Source of the DNA: Rhodoblastus sphagnicola
GTDB lineage: Bacteria > Pseudomonadota > Alphaproteobacteria > Rhizobiales > Beijerinckiaceae
Direction of reading: 5' to 3'
NCBI RefSeq assembly: GCF_002937075.1
Contig: NZ_NHSJ01000053.1
Location: 1 to 46,493 of the forward strand
DNA: 46,493 nt
The notes beneath the pieces are model-generated. The model had not been told where the DNA came from, searched no databases, and worked only from the letters and a program-made list of their open reading frames with translations. Below, piece after piece: positions 26,473-35,267 of the stretch. The position numbers were made by a program, and so were the translations under genes. The stretch's first letter is position 1; the number at the start of each line of letters is the position of its first letter.

Positions 26473-27453
26473 CTACAGAACGATCCCGTGCCGGTCGGCG
26501 ACATGCGCCCTGAACGCATCGAGCCCGCGCGCGGCGATGAACAGGCGCGCCTCCTCCACCTTGGCGTCGATCAGCATCGTGTACCAGAAGCCTTGCAGCG
26601 CGTGCCAGACGAAGCCGGGGCGGCCGTCGAGGAAACCGAGACGCAACACGTAGCGATAGCCAAACAGCAGGACCGCGCGGAGATAGAGCGGCATGCGGCG
26701 GAACACGGCATATTGAAGAAACCGCTTCCAGGCGCGCGAAGCGTCGGCATCGGCGCCCGTTCCATTCGCCTTGCCCAGTCCCCGTTCCATCGCGATGAAA
26801 TCCGCCATCTTTCGGGTGGCGTAGCGATTGTGCTTTTCGGTCCACCACGTGATGTCGCGCAAGTTGTGATCGCAGAAATCCTTGCTGAAGACGATGGCTT
26901 CGCCGCCGTTCAGCACGATGTGCTCGTCCATCCGCAGCTGCGGCACATGCGCTTGACCGTTTCGCCACAAACGCAAGAGAACTGTGGGGTAATAGCCGCC
27001 GAAGCGGATCCATTTGTCGCGAAATATCAGCTTCCGCCTGAGGCGGACGCCGGCGACCGTTGACGGCAGCGAAGGCAGGCGCGCGCGAATCTCCGCGATG
27101 AGCGCCGGCTCCAGATATTCGTCAGCGTCAAGGCGCAGCACCCAGTTCGTTCGAATGTCGAGCGTGTCGAGCGCCCATTGGAGCTGGTCGGCCTGATGTG
27201 TGAAAGCGCGCTGCGCCACCTCCGCGCCCAGGGCCCGCGCGACGCCGACGGTGCCGTCGGTCGAGAAACTGTCGACCACAACAATGCGCTCGACCAGGGA
27301 CGACAGGCTCTTGAGGCAGCGCTCCAGGTGAATCTCCTCGTCGAAGGTCAAGATGATCGCCGTGATCGACAAAGCGGTTTCGCGCGGCGGCGGCTCCGTG
27401 ATCGGTCCCATTGGCAAAGCCAGCGCGCTCCCCGCGCCATCGACGCGCATCAT
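26473..27453 (-). CDS. Glycosyltransferase family 2
   Basis: 326 residues. GT-A core: ITAIILTFDEEIHLERCLKS, IVVVDSFSTDGTV and LRLDADEYLEPAL, where DAD is the metal-binding motif. It belongs to the WaaE/KdtX-like group of GT2 enzymes found in LPS and EPS loci. ATG 27453 begins one base after the preceding stop. ATG 27471 or 27411 cannot be excluded. Confidence 0.9.
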   Translation of the reverse strand: MMRVDGAGSALALPMGPITEPPPRETALSITAIILTFDEEIHLERCLKSLSSLVERIVVVDSFSTDGTVGVARALGAEVAQRAFTHQADQLQWALDTLDIRTNWVLRLDADEYLEPALIAEIRARLPSLPSTVAGVRLRRKLIFRDKWIRFGGYYPTVLLRLWRNGQAHVPQLRMDEHIVLNGGEAIVFSKDFCDHNLRDITWWTEKHNRYATRKMADFIAMERGLGKANGTGADADASRAWKRFLQYAVFRRMPLYLRAVLLFGYRYVLRLGFLDGRPGFVWHALQGFWYTMLIDAKVEEARLFIAARGLDAFRAHVADRHGIVL

Positions 27454-27454
27454 C

Positions 27455-29596
27455 TCAGGCGTCGCCGGCATGGCGTTCCCGGACCGGCGCGTCGCAAGAG
27501 CCCACAAGAGCCGCCTCGATGGCGAAGGTCGCGGCGGTCACCGCCTCAAGCTCGGCGACCGGGATCGGCGCCGCGCCCTCGCGCGCCGCCGCCAGGAACG
27601 CCGCGACCAGCGCCGCTTGCCCCTTGTCCTGAGCGCTTTTCACGACGCTGGTCTTGCCGCCGCGCGTGACCGACAGTCGGCGGAAGTCGTCGAGCTGGAT
27701 GACGCGGCCCGCCGCGAACACTTCGATCATTTCCTTGGGAAGACTCGGATCGCCGAGGGAAGAATAGACGATCGCGCCCGTCGAACCGTCGGCGAAGCGC
27801 AGGATGATCGACACGGCGTCGTCGTGGCCGCGCGCGGCGACGGCGGTCGCTTCAATCGGCAAGGCGCCGCACAAGAAAGTCATGGCGTCGACGAAGTGAC
27901 AGACCTCGCCGACGATGCGGCCGCCGCCCTCGCTGCGCTGGATCCAGCTGTCGCCGGGGATTTCGCCGGCGTTGACCCGATAGAGCATGACGAGGGGGCC
28001 TGAGCGCGGCTCCAGCGCCGCCTTGGCCTTGACCAGAAGCGGCGCGAAGCGGCGGTTGAATCCGACCGTCAGAACGCCCGACGCGTCTTCCGCCGCCGCA
28101 AGGACCTCGGCGAGGCCATCGGCGTCGATCGCGAGCGGCTTTTCGCAAAACACATGCTTGCCGGCGGCCAGCGCCTGCGCCGCGAGCGCGGCATGGGTGT
28201 CGTGCCGCGTGGCGATCACCACAATGTCGGTGTCGGGATCAGACAGCGCCGCGGCGGGATCTGTCGCGATCGCGGCGAAGCCGTATTTGTCGCCGGCGTG
28301 GCCGGCGCTGACGCCGGTCGCGGTGACCACAGAAGTGAGCCTGACGCCGCCCGCCCTCAGGAAAGCCGGAAGCAGAACGCTCTTGGCGTAATTGCCGAGG
28401 CCGACAAAAGCCACGCCCGCGCCCGCCGACGTCCGCGCCGGCGCCGTGACGCGCGCGATGCTGCGCTCCATGTGCGCGGCGGCGTCTTCAGGATAGGTGA
28501 GCAGAACGGCGAGATAGGGCTCGGCGCTTTCCAGCAGCGCGTAGGCCTTTTCGGCTTCGCCAATCGGAAAGCGATGGGTCACAAGTTTCTTTGGCGTGAC
28601 CTTGCCCTCCGCGACCAGCGCCAGGAACGCCTCCATGTTGCGCTGTTCGGTCCAGCGCACGTAGGACAACGGATAATCATGCCCGCCCTGCTCGTAATCG
28701 GGATCGTGGCGGCCGGGGCCATAGGACATTGACAGCTTGAGGTCGAGTTCGCGCTTGTAGAATGGCTCGCGGTCAATGGTCATGCCCACGAGCCCGACCA
28801 CCACGATCCGACCTTTCTGGCGGCTGATCTCAGCCGCCTGGTTGATCGGCTCGTTGGAGCTGGTGGAGGCGGTCAGGATCACCGCGTCGGCGCCATATCC
28901 ACCGGTGAAACCCGACACGACCACGGGCAGATCCGACGAGACCGCGAGATCGGCGCCCATGTCCTTGGCGAGCGCGACGCGGGCGGGATTGGGATCGAAC
29001 CCCAGCACGCGGCAACCATTGGCCTTGAGAAGCTGAACCGTCAGCAGCCCGATCAAGCCGAGCCCCATCACGACAATGCACTCCCCGAGCGTGGGGGCAG
29101 CCTGTCGCACGCCCTGCAGCGCGATCGCGCCCAGCGTGACGAAGCTCGCATCTTCGTCGTCGACCCCCTCCGGGATGGGCGCGCACAGGTTTTTCGGAAC
29201 GGCGTTGATCTCGGCGTGATTGGCGAGGCCCGCGCCGGCGCAAGCGATCCGCCCGCCGACGACGTGGCCCGGCGCCGCGCGCCCGATCTCGATGATCTCT
29301 CCCGCGAGGCTGTAGCCCAGCGGGATCGGCGTGTCGAGCTTGGCGAACACCTTCTCGATGGTCGGCTTCAACCCGTCCTTGCGCACATTGCGAAGGACGC
29401 GGCGGACAAGGTCCGGACGCGCCATGGCCTTGCCGGCGAGCGAGGCCTTGGCGAGATCCATGAGCTGTTTCTCGGTGCCCGCCGAGATCAGGGAGACGCG
29501 CGTCGCCACCAGCAGGCTTCCCGCGCCCAGGCGGGGCGCCGGCACATCGGCGACCTTGAGTTCGCCTGTGCGATAACTTTGTACGACTTGCTTCAC
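27455..29596 (-). CDS. Bi-domain oxidoreductase: MDR/ADH-like domain fused to Gfo/Idh/MocA domain
   Basis: 713 residues. The N-terminal half is a medium-chain dehydrogenase fold (LGYSLAGEIIEIG, Rossmann VVMGLGLIGLLTVQLL). The catalytic zinc Cys is missing (SLISAGTEKQ where CG-D is usual) and there is no four-Cys structural zinc loop. The C-terminal half from about residue 390 is Gfo/Idh/MocA (VAFVGLGNYAKSVLLPAF, CEKPLAID, GFNRRFAP, GEVCHFVDAM). Such fusions accompany heparinase genes in polysaccharide loci; substrate unknown. GTG 29596 overlaps the heparinase stop (GTGA) and has GGAG 4-5 nt upstream, excluding the longer frame. Confidence 0.93.
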   Translation of the reverse strand: MKQVVQSYRTGELKVADVPAPRLGAGSLLVATRVSLISAGTEKQLMDLAKASLAGKAMARPDLVRRVLRNVRKDGLKPTIEKVFAKLDTPIPLGYSLAGEIIEIGRAAPGHVVGGRIACAGAGLANHAEINAVPKNLCAPIPEGVDDEDASFVTLGAIALQGVRQAAPTLGECIVVMGLGLIGLLTVQLLKANGCRVLGFDPNPARVALAKDMGADLAVSSDLPVVVSGFTGGYGADAVILTASTSSNEPINQAAEISRQKGRIVVVGLVGMTIDREPFYKRELDLKLSMSYGPGRHDPDYEQGGHDYPLSYVRWTEQRNMEAFLALVAEGKVTPKKLVTHRFPIGEAEKAYALLESAEPYLAVLLTYPEDAAAHMERSIARVTAPARTSAGAGVAFVGLGNYAKSVLLPAFLRAGGVRLTSVVTATGVSAGHAGDKYGFAAIATDPAAALSDPDTDIVVIATRHDTHAALAAQALAAGKHVFCEKPLAIDADGLAEVLAAAEDASGVLTVGFNRRFAPLLVKAKAALEPRSGPLVMLYRVNAGEIPGDSWIQRSEGGGRIVGEVCHFVDAMTFLCGALPIEATAVAARGHDDAVSIILRFADGSTGAIVYSSLGDPSLPKEMIEVFAAGRVIQLDDFRRLSVTRGGKTSVVKSAQDKGQAALVAAFLAAAREGAAPIPVAELEAVTAATFAIEAALVGSCDAPVRERHAGDA

Positions 29597-31278
29597 AGGA
29601 TCTCCAATTGCGTCGTGAGTGGGGTGTCGCGCGGCGCATAGGCCACGGACAGCCGCAGGGTCGTCAATTCGCATCCCATGTCCGGCCACCAGACCGCGGG
29701 CGCGACAGCGATCGGCCTGTTGCAGCGGAGCATCGCCCGCGCGCCGCGACATTCAAGACTTGCCGCGCCGTCTTGAACGCTCGCCCTGACATCGGGATGA
29801 AGCAGAAAACCTATGTGCGCGGGGGCGAAAAGCTCCCCTTCGACCCGATCGAGGATTCGCACGGATCGCGCGTCCGCCTCGAAGCGGCGGACGTGAACCG
29901 GCCCGCCTGGAAGGCGCCTGAAACCGTCATGACTGCCCTCGAGACAGAAGCCGTCGGCGCGACGCGCGTAATCGCGCAGCGTCACATTGGGACGGCGCCC
30001 GCAACGGAACGAGCCGAAGAAATCGGCCTGGTCTGTCCCCTCGATGCAAAGCGTGTTGTGGCTGGCGGCGGACCGGGCGCGCCGGCGCTTCTGGCCGGCG
30101 AAATATTCGAACACGCCCTGGTCGACAAGGATGCGCCGGCCGTCGACCGACCACTCGAAAGACAGCACGTCGGCGTGTCCATGCGCCGGGAGATCGTCCG
30201 GCGCGATGCGGCCGCAATCGACGACCAGATAATGCCGCTTCGTCCTCATGCCGAAATAGCCGGCGTCCCTCAGCGCGAACACCCGCCGTCGCTCGGGCGA
30301 GCGCCCGGTCAAGGCCGCATGGGCTTCGAGGCATTCATCCGGCGCATAGGCCATGGTGAGGCCGGAATCGTTGAACAGCGTCGGCCCGCCGTCGGGGTGC
30401 GCGAGATCGGCGGTCGCCCGCGCCATGCGGTCCAGCGCCTGATCGAGCCGGCCGTCCAGAGGATCTTCGCCGAGCGCATGCCGGCATTCCAGCAAATCAG
30501 CAAAGACTTGCGCATGGTAGGAAGCCGAGCGCTCGTTGTGCATGCCGTCCGGCAGGATCTGGCGCTTGAGTTCGCGCGCCAGCAGGTCGAGACCCGTCCG
30601 CCGCCAGCGCTCCGCCTCGCGGTTGGCGAAATAGGCCGAAGCCCAGATCAAGGCCTTGATGTTCTTGATGAGATGATTGCCGCCGAGATCGGTCTCGAGA
30701 TTGCGCTCCAGGAAACGGATCTGCGCGACGACGCTCGCTTCAACGCTGTCGCGCAGCGACTTGGGCGCGCGCGCGCCGCGTCGATGAAGCTCCTGCATCA
30801 GCACCACGACGCGCAGCGACAGCGCATAGCTGTTCCAGCTGTCGCGCCAGGCGCCTTTGCGCGTTTGCGGATTGCCGGCGATCCAGTCCGCCACGATCCG
30901 GCGCCAGAGATTGTCGTCCGCGCCTTCGAGATATTCCAGATAGTGCAGGTTCATCCGCCACAGCTGATCCGCCGGCGCCGGCGATGGCGCCGACCAATCG
31001 ATCGACTGCGCCGGCATGGTTATGGCGCGATTGAGGAAGGTGAAGCGCAGATCGCCGCCCTCCGTCGCGACGCAAGAACGACGCGCGGCGAACAGCGGGG
31101 CCGGCGGGGCGGATGCGCGCGGCGGCAGAGGCCTTGGCCGGCCGGGACGGCGCCACAGCCGATCGCGAACCTGCCGGCGGATGGCGAGTTCGACGCGACG
31201 CGCAAGCTTGGGTAAGGGCATGCGCCGCGCGAATTCGAACAGGCGCGACGCGCGCTCAAGCGTGAACATCATGATCAC
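29593..31278 (-). CDS. Heparinase II/III family protein
   Basis: 561 residues. The N-terminal alpha/alpha-toroid domain (WRMNLHYLEYL, WRDSWNSYALSLR, DLGGNHLIKNIKAL, GMHNERSASYHAQ) is followed by a C-terminal beta-sandwich with AHGHADVLSFEW and SAASHNTLCIEG, the conserved histidines of heparinase II/III lyases. It would cleave or edit a uronic-acid-containing polymer. No signal peptide is visible (MIMMFTLERASRLFEFARRM is amphipathic), so location is unclear. GTG 31278 overlaps the previous stop; ATG 31272 is an alternative. Translationally coupled to the bi-domain oxidoreductase. Confidence 0.93.
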   Translation of the reverse strand: MIMMFTLERASRLFEFARRMPLPKLARRVELAIRRQVRDRLWRRPGRPRPLPPRASAPPAPLFAARRSCVATEGGDLRFTFLNRAITMPAQSIDWSAPSPAPADQLWRMNLHYLEYLEGADDNLWRRIVADWIAGNPQTRKGAWRDSWNSYALSLRVVVLMQELHRRGARAPKSLRDSVEASVVAQIRFLERNLETDLGGNHLIKNIKALIWASAYFANREAERWRRTGLDLLARELKRQILPDGMHNERSASYHAQVFADLLECRHALGEDPLDGRLDQALDRMARATADLAHPDGGPTLFNDSGLTMAYAPDECLEAHAALTGRSPERRRVFALRDAGYFGMRTKRHYLVVDCGRIAPDDLPAHGHADVLSFEWSVDGRRILVDQGVFEYFAGQKRRRARSAASHNTLCIEGTDQADFFGSFRCGRRPNVTLRDYARRADGFCLEGSHDGFRRLPGGPVHVRRFEADARSVRILDRVEGELFAPAHIGFLLHPDVRASVQDGAASLECRGARAMLRCNRPIAVAPAVWWPDMGCELTTLRLSVAYAPRDTPLTTQLEIL

Positions 31279-32537
31279 GCCCGCAGCTCTGCGCCGTCCG
31301 GCTTCGCGCCCTTGGCCGCAACGGCGGCGTCGAGCGCCTCGATATAGCGTCGCGCCAGCCGCTCGCGATCGAAATGCGCGCGCACATAAGCGCCGCCCCG
31401 CCGACCAAGCGCGCGCGCAAAATTTGCGTCATCGCGCAAACGCACGACGGCGGCCGCCAAATCCGCCGCGCTTTCCGGCGCAATCGCCAGGCCGGCGCCA
31501 GCGTCCTCGACCAGCGCCTTCGCCTCGCCGTCAACGCCGAGCACAATCGGAACCTCCATGGCCATCGCCTCGAAGGTCTTGGAGGGGAGAACCTTGAGAA
31601 AGGTTTCGCTGCGCTTGAGCAGAATGAGGCTGGCGTCGGTCGCCGCCCAGATGTCCGGCATTCGCGCCTTCGGCAATTGCCCGAGCATCACGACATTTGC
31701 GAGCCGCTCGCTGGCGACCCGCGCCGCGAGGCGACCATGATCGGCGCCGTCGCCCACCATCAGGAAGGCTATTCCGGAATCGTCCTTCAGCGCCGCCGCC
31801 GCATCCAGCAGCGTGTCGAGACCATGCGCCATCCCATGCGTGCCGACATAGGCCGCGACGAAACGGCCCTCCAGTCCGAATTCGCGCTTGACCGCCGCCG
31901 CACAGGAGCCGCGCTGGAACAAGGCGAGATCGACGCCATTCTTGATCACGACGATCTTGCCTCGATCCCCGCAGCGTTCGTCGATGTGAGGGACGAATGC
32001 GTCGGTCAAGGACACGATCCGGTCGGCGTTGCGATAGGCGAGGCGTTCGAGCCATTCGAGCACGCGGATCACGGGCCCCTTGCGCATGGCGCCGACGGTC
32101 ACGATGCTTTCCGGCCACAGGTCCCGGATCTCCAACACCCAGGGACGGCGACGCAGTCGGGCCGCGATCATTCCGGCCAGGCCGCAAAAGAATTGCGGCG
32201 AGGTCGAGACGTAAACGTCGGGCCGCGGCAAACGAAACGCGGCGTGGACCGCCGTCAGCATATAGGACAGGTAATTGAGAATTCGTCGCGAAAACCCCGC
32301 ATTCGCGGCGAGATAGGTCCAGACCCGCACCACCTTGACGCCGTCCGCGGTTTCGACCTGAAACACCTTGTTGCGATAGCCGGGATAAAGCTCGCCCCTG
32401 GGGTGGTTGGGCGCCGAAGTGATGACCGTGACCTCGTGGCCCGCGCGCGCCCACGCGCGACAATGCTCCGAGGTCCGCGACGCCGGCGCGTTGACCTCCG
32501 GCGGATAGTAATGGCTGAAGAACACAAGGCGAGTCAC
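31275..32537 (-). CDS. Glycosyltransferase family 4, WbuB-like
   Basis: 420 residues. Opens TRLVFFSHYYPPEVNAPASR, then WVLEIRDLWPESIVTVGAM, IVVIKNGVDLALF, FVAAYVGTHGMAHGLDTLL and LPSKTFEAMAMEVPIV, a set typical of WbuB-type fucosamine/N-acetylamino-sugar transferases in O-antigen loci. GTG 32537 overlaps the epimerase stop (GTGA), so the longer upstream frame is not used. Placement directly after the HexNAc epimerase and dehydrogenase suggests it uses their product. Confidence 0.9.
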   Translation of the reverse strand: MTRLVFFSHYYPPEVNAPASRTSEHCRAWARAGHEVTVITSAPNHPRGELYPGYRNKVFQVETADGVKVVRVWTYLAANAGFSRRILNYLSYMLTAVHAAFRLPRPDVYVSTSPQFFCGLAGMIAARLRRRPWVLEIRDLWPESIVTVGAMRKGPVIRVLEWLERLAYRNADRIVSLTDAFVPHIDERCGDRGKIVVIKNGVDLALFQRGSCAAAVKREFGLEGRFVAAYVGTHGMAHGLDTLLDAAAALKDDSGIAFLMVGDGADHGRLAARVASERLANVVMLGQLPKARMPDIWAATDASLILLKRSETFLKVLPSKTFEAMAMEVPIVLGVDGEAKALVEDAGAGLAIAPESAADLAAAVVRLRDDANFARALGRRGGAYVRAHFDRERLARRYIEALDAAVAAKGAKPDGAELRA

Positions 32538-33685
32538 TTGGATTTCGCCCTGTCGGTCAGATAGTCGCCGATGCGCGCGCTCACGCGCTCCGCGGCGCGT
32601 CCGTCCCACAGTTCGGGCGTGCGCCCGCGCTTGCCGCCGTTCTCCAGGACGTCCATCACGGCGTTCTTGAGCGCGACCGTCGACAAGCCGACGAGCGTGT
32701 TGGTGCCCTGCGTGATCGTGATCGGCCGCTCGGTGCTGGCCCGCGCCGTAAGGCACGGCACGCCGAGCGCCGTCGTCTCCTCCTGGACGCCGCCACTGTC
32801 GGTAATGACCAGACGCGCGGACTTCATCAGGCTGATGACCTGAAGATAGGGCAGCGGCGGCGTCGTGAGAATAAGCCGGTTCTCAAGCAGCCGCGCGAGA
32901 CCGTTCTCCGCGATGCGCGCGCGCGTGCGGGGATGGACGGCAAAGACGAGCGGCAGACGCGCGCTGATCTCCGCGAGAGTCTCCAGCAACTCGGAGAGCC
33001 GCGCGGGGTCGTCGACATTGGACGGCCGGTGCAGAGTCACAAGTCCGAACCCTCTGGACATGGCTTCCGCGCGGAATGCCAAGGCGCCGTCATGCGCTGC
33101 GAGCGTCGCCTCCGCGCTTGGCGCCCGGACGAGCGAGGCCAGCAGGGAGTCGATCATCACATTGCCGACGAAATGGATCCGATCGCGCGGAATGCCTTCG
33201 CGCAGCAAGGTCTCCTCGGCCTCGCGCTCGGTTGTCAGCAGAAGATCCGAAAGCCCGTCGGTGACGAAGCGGTTGACCTCCTCGGGCATGGTCCAGTCGC
33301 CGCTGCGCAGGCCCGCCTCGACATGGCAGAGCGGAATCAGCAGCTTCGCCGCCACCAAACCGGCCGCCAGCGTCGAGTTGACGTCACCGACCACCAGGAG
33401 CATGTCCGGCCTCTCCGCCAGCAACACCGGTTCTAGTCCGATCATGATCTGCGCGGTCTGCGCGATTCCGCTTCCGGAGCCCACGCCGAGGTCAATGTCC
33501 GGCTCGGGAATTTGCAGCTCGTTGAAGAAAACTTCGCTCATGGCGCGGTCGTAGTGCTGCCCCGTATGGATCAATCGGGCGCTGAATCCTCCCGCCTTGA
33601 GCGCGCGCAGGATCGGCGCGATTTTCACGAAATTCGGACGCGCGCCGACGATGCAGTCGACGCGCCAAGCGGGGGGCGCATTCAT
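32534..33685 (-). CDS. wecB: UDP-N-acetylglucosamine 2-epimerase (non-hydrolysing)
   Basis: 383 residues. Makes UDP-ManNAc from UDP-GlcNAc, or a related uronate epimerisation (WbpI-like). Motifs: VGARPNFVKIAPI, HTGQHYDRAMS, GDVNSTLAAGLVAAK, CHVEAGLRSGDWTMPEEVNR, GNVMIDSL, LHRPSNVD and TDSGGVQEETTALG. Full family length. ATG 33685 overlaps the dehydrogenase stop (ATGA). Paired with a UDP-HexNAc dehydrogenase, it would provide a ManNAc-type uronic acid. Confidence 0.93.
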   Translation of the reverse strand: MNAPPAWRVDCIVGARPNFVKIAPILRALKAGGFSARLIHTGQHYDRAMSEVFFNELQIPEPDIDLGVGSGSGIAQTAQIMIGLEPVLLAERPDMLLVVGDVNSTLAAGLVAAKLLIPLCHVEAGLRSGDWTMPEEVNRFVTDGLSDLLLTTEREAEETLLREGIPRDRIHFVGNVMIDSLLASLVRAPSAEATLAAHDGALAFRAEAMSRGFGLVTLHRPSNVDDPARLSELLETLAEISARLPLVFAVHPRTRARIAENGLARLLENRLILTTPPLPYLQVISLMKSARLVITDSGGVQEETTALGVPCLTARASTERPITITQGTNTLVGLSTVALKNAVMDVLENGGKRGRTPELWDGRAAERVSARIGDYLTDRAKSK

Positions 33686-35028
33686 GCCAGGACAATCTTG
33701 GACGATTGAACGCCAAACCGGCGGCAGGCATTGCGCGTGTCAACGACGAGCGGCGCGCAATCGACGATCGCGCGATAGTCCACCGTGTCGTGATCGGTCA
33801 CGATCAGCGTTGCGTCATAGCCGCCGGCGAGGGCCGCCGACCACGGCAGACTGCGACGGCCCGAAAGCGCCGCGTGTTCGCGCGTGGGCGGAATGAGCGA
33901 CACGAAAGGATCGTAGAATTCGGTCTTGGCGCCGCGCGCCTCAACCAGTTCGATCAGCTTCAGGGCCGGGCTTTCCCGCATGTCGTCAACATTCTTCTTG
34001 TAGGCGACTCCCAAGACCAGAACGCGGGCGCCGTTCAATCCCCGCTCCGAATGCATGTCGAGCGCCTGAGCCAGGCGGTTGACGACATGTTGCGGCATGG
34101 CCGAATTGATTTGCCCGGCGAGTTCGATGAACCGGGTCGCCATGCCATATTCCCGGGCCTTCCAGGTGAGATAGAATGGATCGATCGGGATGCAGTGACC
34201 GCCAAGCCCCGGACCGGGATAAAACGGCATGAAGCCAAACGGCTTCGTCTTGGCCGCATCAATGACTTCCCAAACGTCAACGCCCATCGGCTCGTAGACC
34301 AGCTTGAGTTCGTTGACGAGCGCGATATTGACCGCGCGAAAGATGTTCTCGGTCAATTTGACGGCTTCGGCGACACGCGACGAGGACACCTGCACGGTGC
34401 GCTCGACAAAGGCGTCATAGACCGCAGTGACCGCGGCCAACGACAATTCGTCGTCGGCGCCGACAACCTTCGGTATTGTCGCCGAACTGAAGCGTTCATT
34501 TCCCGGATCCTCCCGCTCGGGCGAGAACGCGAGCAGAATATCCTCGCCGACTTTCAACCCGCCTTGCTCGAGGATGGGACGCACCACATCCTCCGTCGTT
34601 CCCGGATAGGTCGTGCTCTCAAGGATGACAATCTGACCGGGCCGCAGAATCTCTGCGATCATCTCGGCGGTTTTCACGACATAACTGAGGTCGGGATCGA
34701 GATGCGCCGTCAAGGGCGTGGGGACGCAGATCAGCAGGGCGTCCGCCTCGCTCAAAAGAGCGAGGTCGCTCGTCGCCTGAAAGCGGCCGCTTTCGACGGC
34801 GGCCGTCACCGCCGCCGCGTCAATGTGCTTGAGATAGCTCTCATTGCGTCGCAACGCTTCGGGTTTGGCCTTGTCAATATCGAAGCCGATCACGTCGAGG
34901 CCAGCGCGCGCGGCGGCGAGGCAAATCGGCAATCCGACATAGCCAAGCCCGATCACGCCTAGGCGCCCGCGCTTTTCTCTGAACAGGGCCGGAAGGTCGG
35001 CGGCTCTCGTCTGCACAAGCGTGTCCAT
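33682..35028 (-). CDS. UDP-HexNAc 6-dehydrogenase (UDP-glucose/GDP-mannose dehydrogenase family)
   Basis: 448 residues. A four-electron oxidation turns the C6 hydroxyl into a carboxylate with two NAD+. NAD site IGLGYVGLP (residues 26-34), ILESTTYPGTTEDVV, SPEREDPGN, KLTENIFRAVNIALVNEL, and the catalytic Cys279 in GGHCIPIDPFYLTWK. The C-terminal UDP-binding domain has LGVAYKKNVDDMRESPAL. The GGHCIPIDPFYLTWKA form fits WbpA/WecC-type enzymes acting on UDP-GlcNAc or UDP-ManNAc rather than UDP-Glc. ATG 35028 is chosen; TTG 35043 is possible. Confidence 0.92.
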   Translation of the reverse strand: MDTLVQTRAADLPALFREKRGRLGVIGLGYVGLPICLAAARAGLDVIGFDIDKAKPEALRRNESYLKHIDAAAVTAAVESGRFQATSDLALLSEADALLICVPTPLTAHLDPDLSYVVKTAEMIAEILRPGQIVILESTTYPGTTEDVVRPILEQGGLKVGEDILLAFSPEREDPGNERFSSATIPKVVGADDELSLAAVTAVYDAFVERTVQVSSSRVAEAVKLTENIFRAVNIALVNELKLVYEPMGVDVWEVIDAAKTKPFGFMPFYPGPGLGGHCIPIDPFYLTWKAREYGMATRFIELAGQINSAMPQHVVNRLAQALDMHSERGLNGARVLVLGVAYKKNVDDMRESPALKLIELVEARGAKTEFYDPFVSLIPPTREHAALSGRRSLPWSAALAGGYDATLIVTDHDTVDYRAIVDCAPLVVDTRNACRRFGVQSSKIVLA

Positions 35029-35267
35029 TTCCAAAATTCCCAACCTGGATTGACGACTGAAGTGAAGCTGGTGGCGTTTTCAGGCGAACGGGCTCAAGCG
35101 CGCCTGAGCCGCGCTGGCGGCGCTGTCGCTGGACGCGCCGCAGAGACCTTGTTCGCCAAATCGGAGTGAGCGGCCGTCTGAACGCGGCCCGTTATTCGCC
35201 GGGATCGCAATGCTGACGCGTCCGCGGGAGGCGTCGGTTGTTCCCTCTTATGGCGCCGCGCCCAGGA
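35029..35267 (-). other. Intergenic spacer inside the operon
   Basis: 239 bp between asnB and the dehydrogenase gene, the longest gap within the main run. I see no gene and no clear hairpin followed by a T-run. A local promoter is possible but not identifiable. Confidence 0.4.

Noticed and set aside
29608-31215. 535-codon plus-strand open frame
   Set aside because: Mirror of the heparinase gene, which has all family motifs on the other strand.
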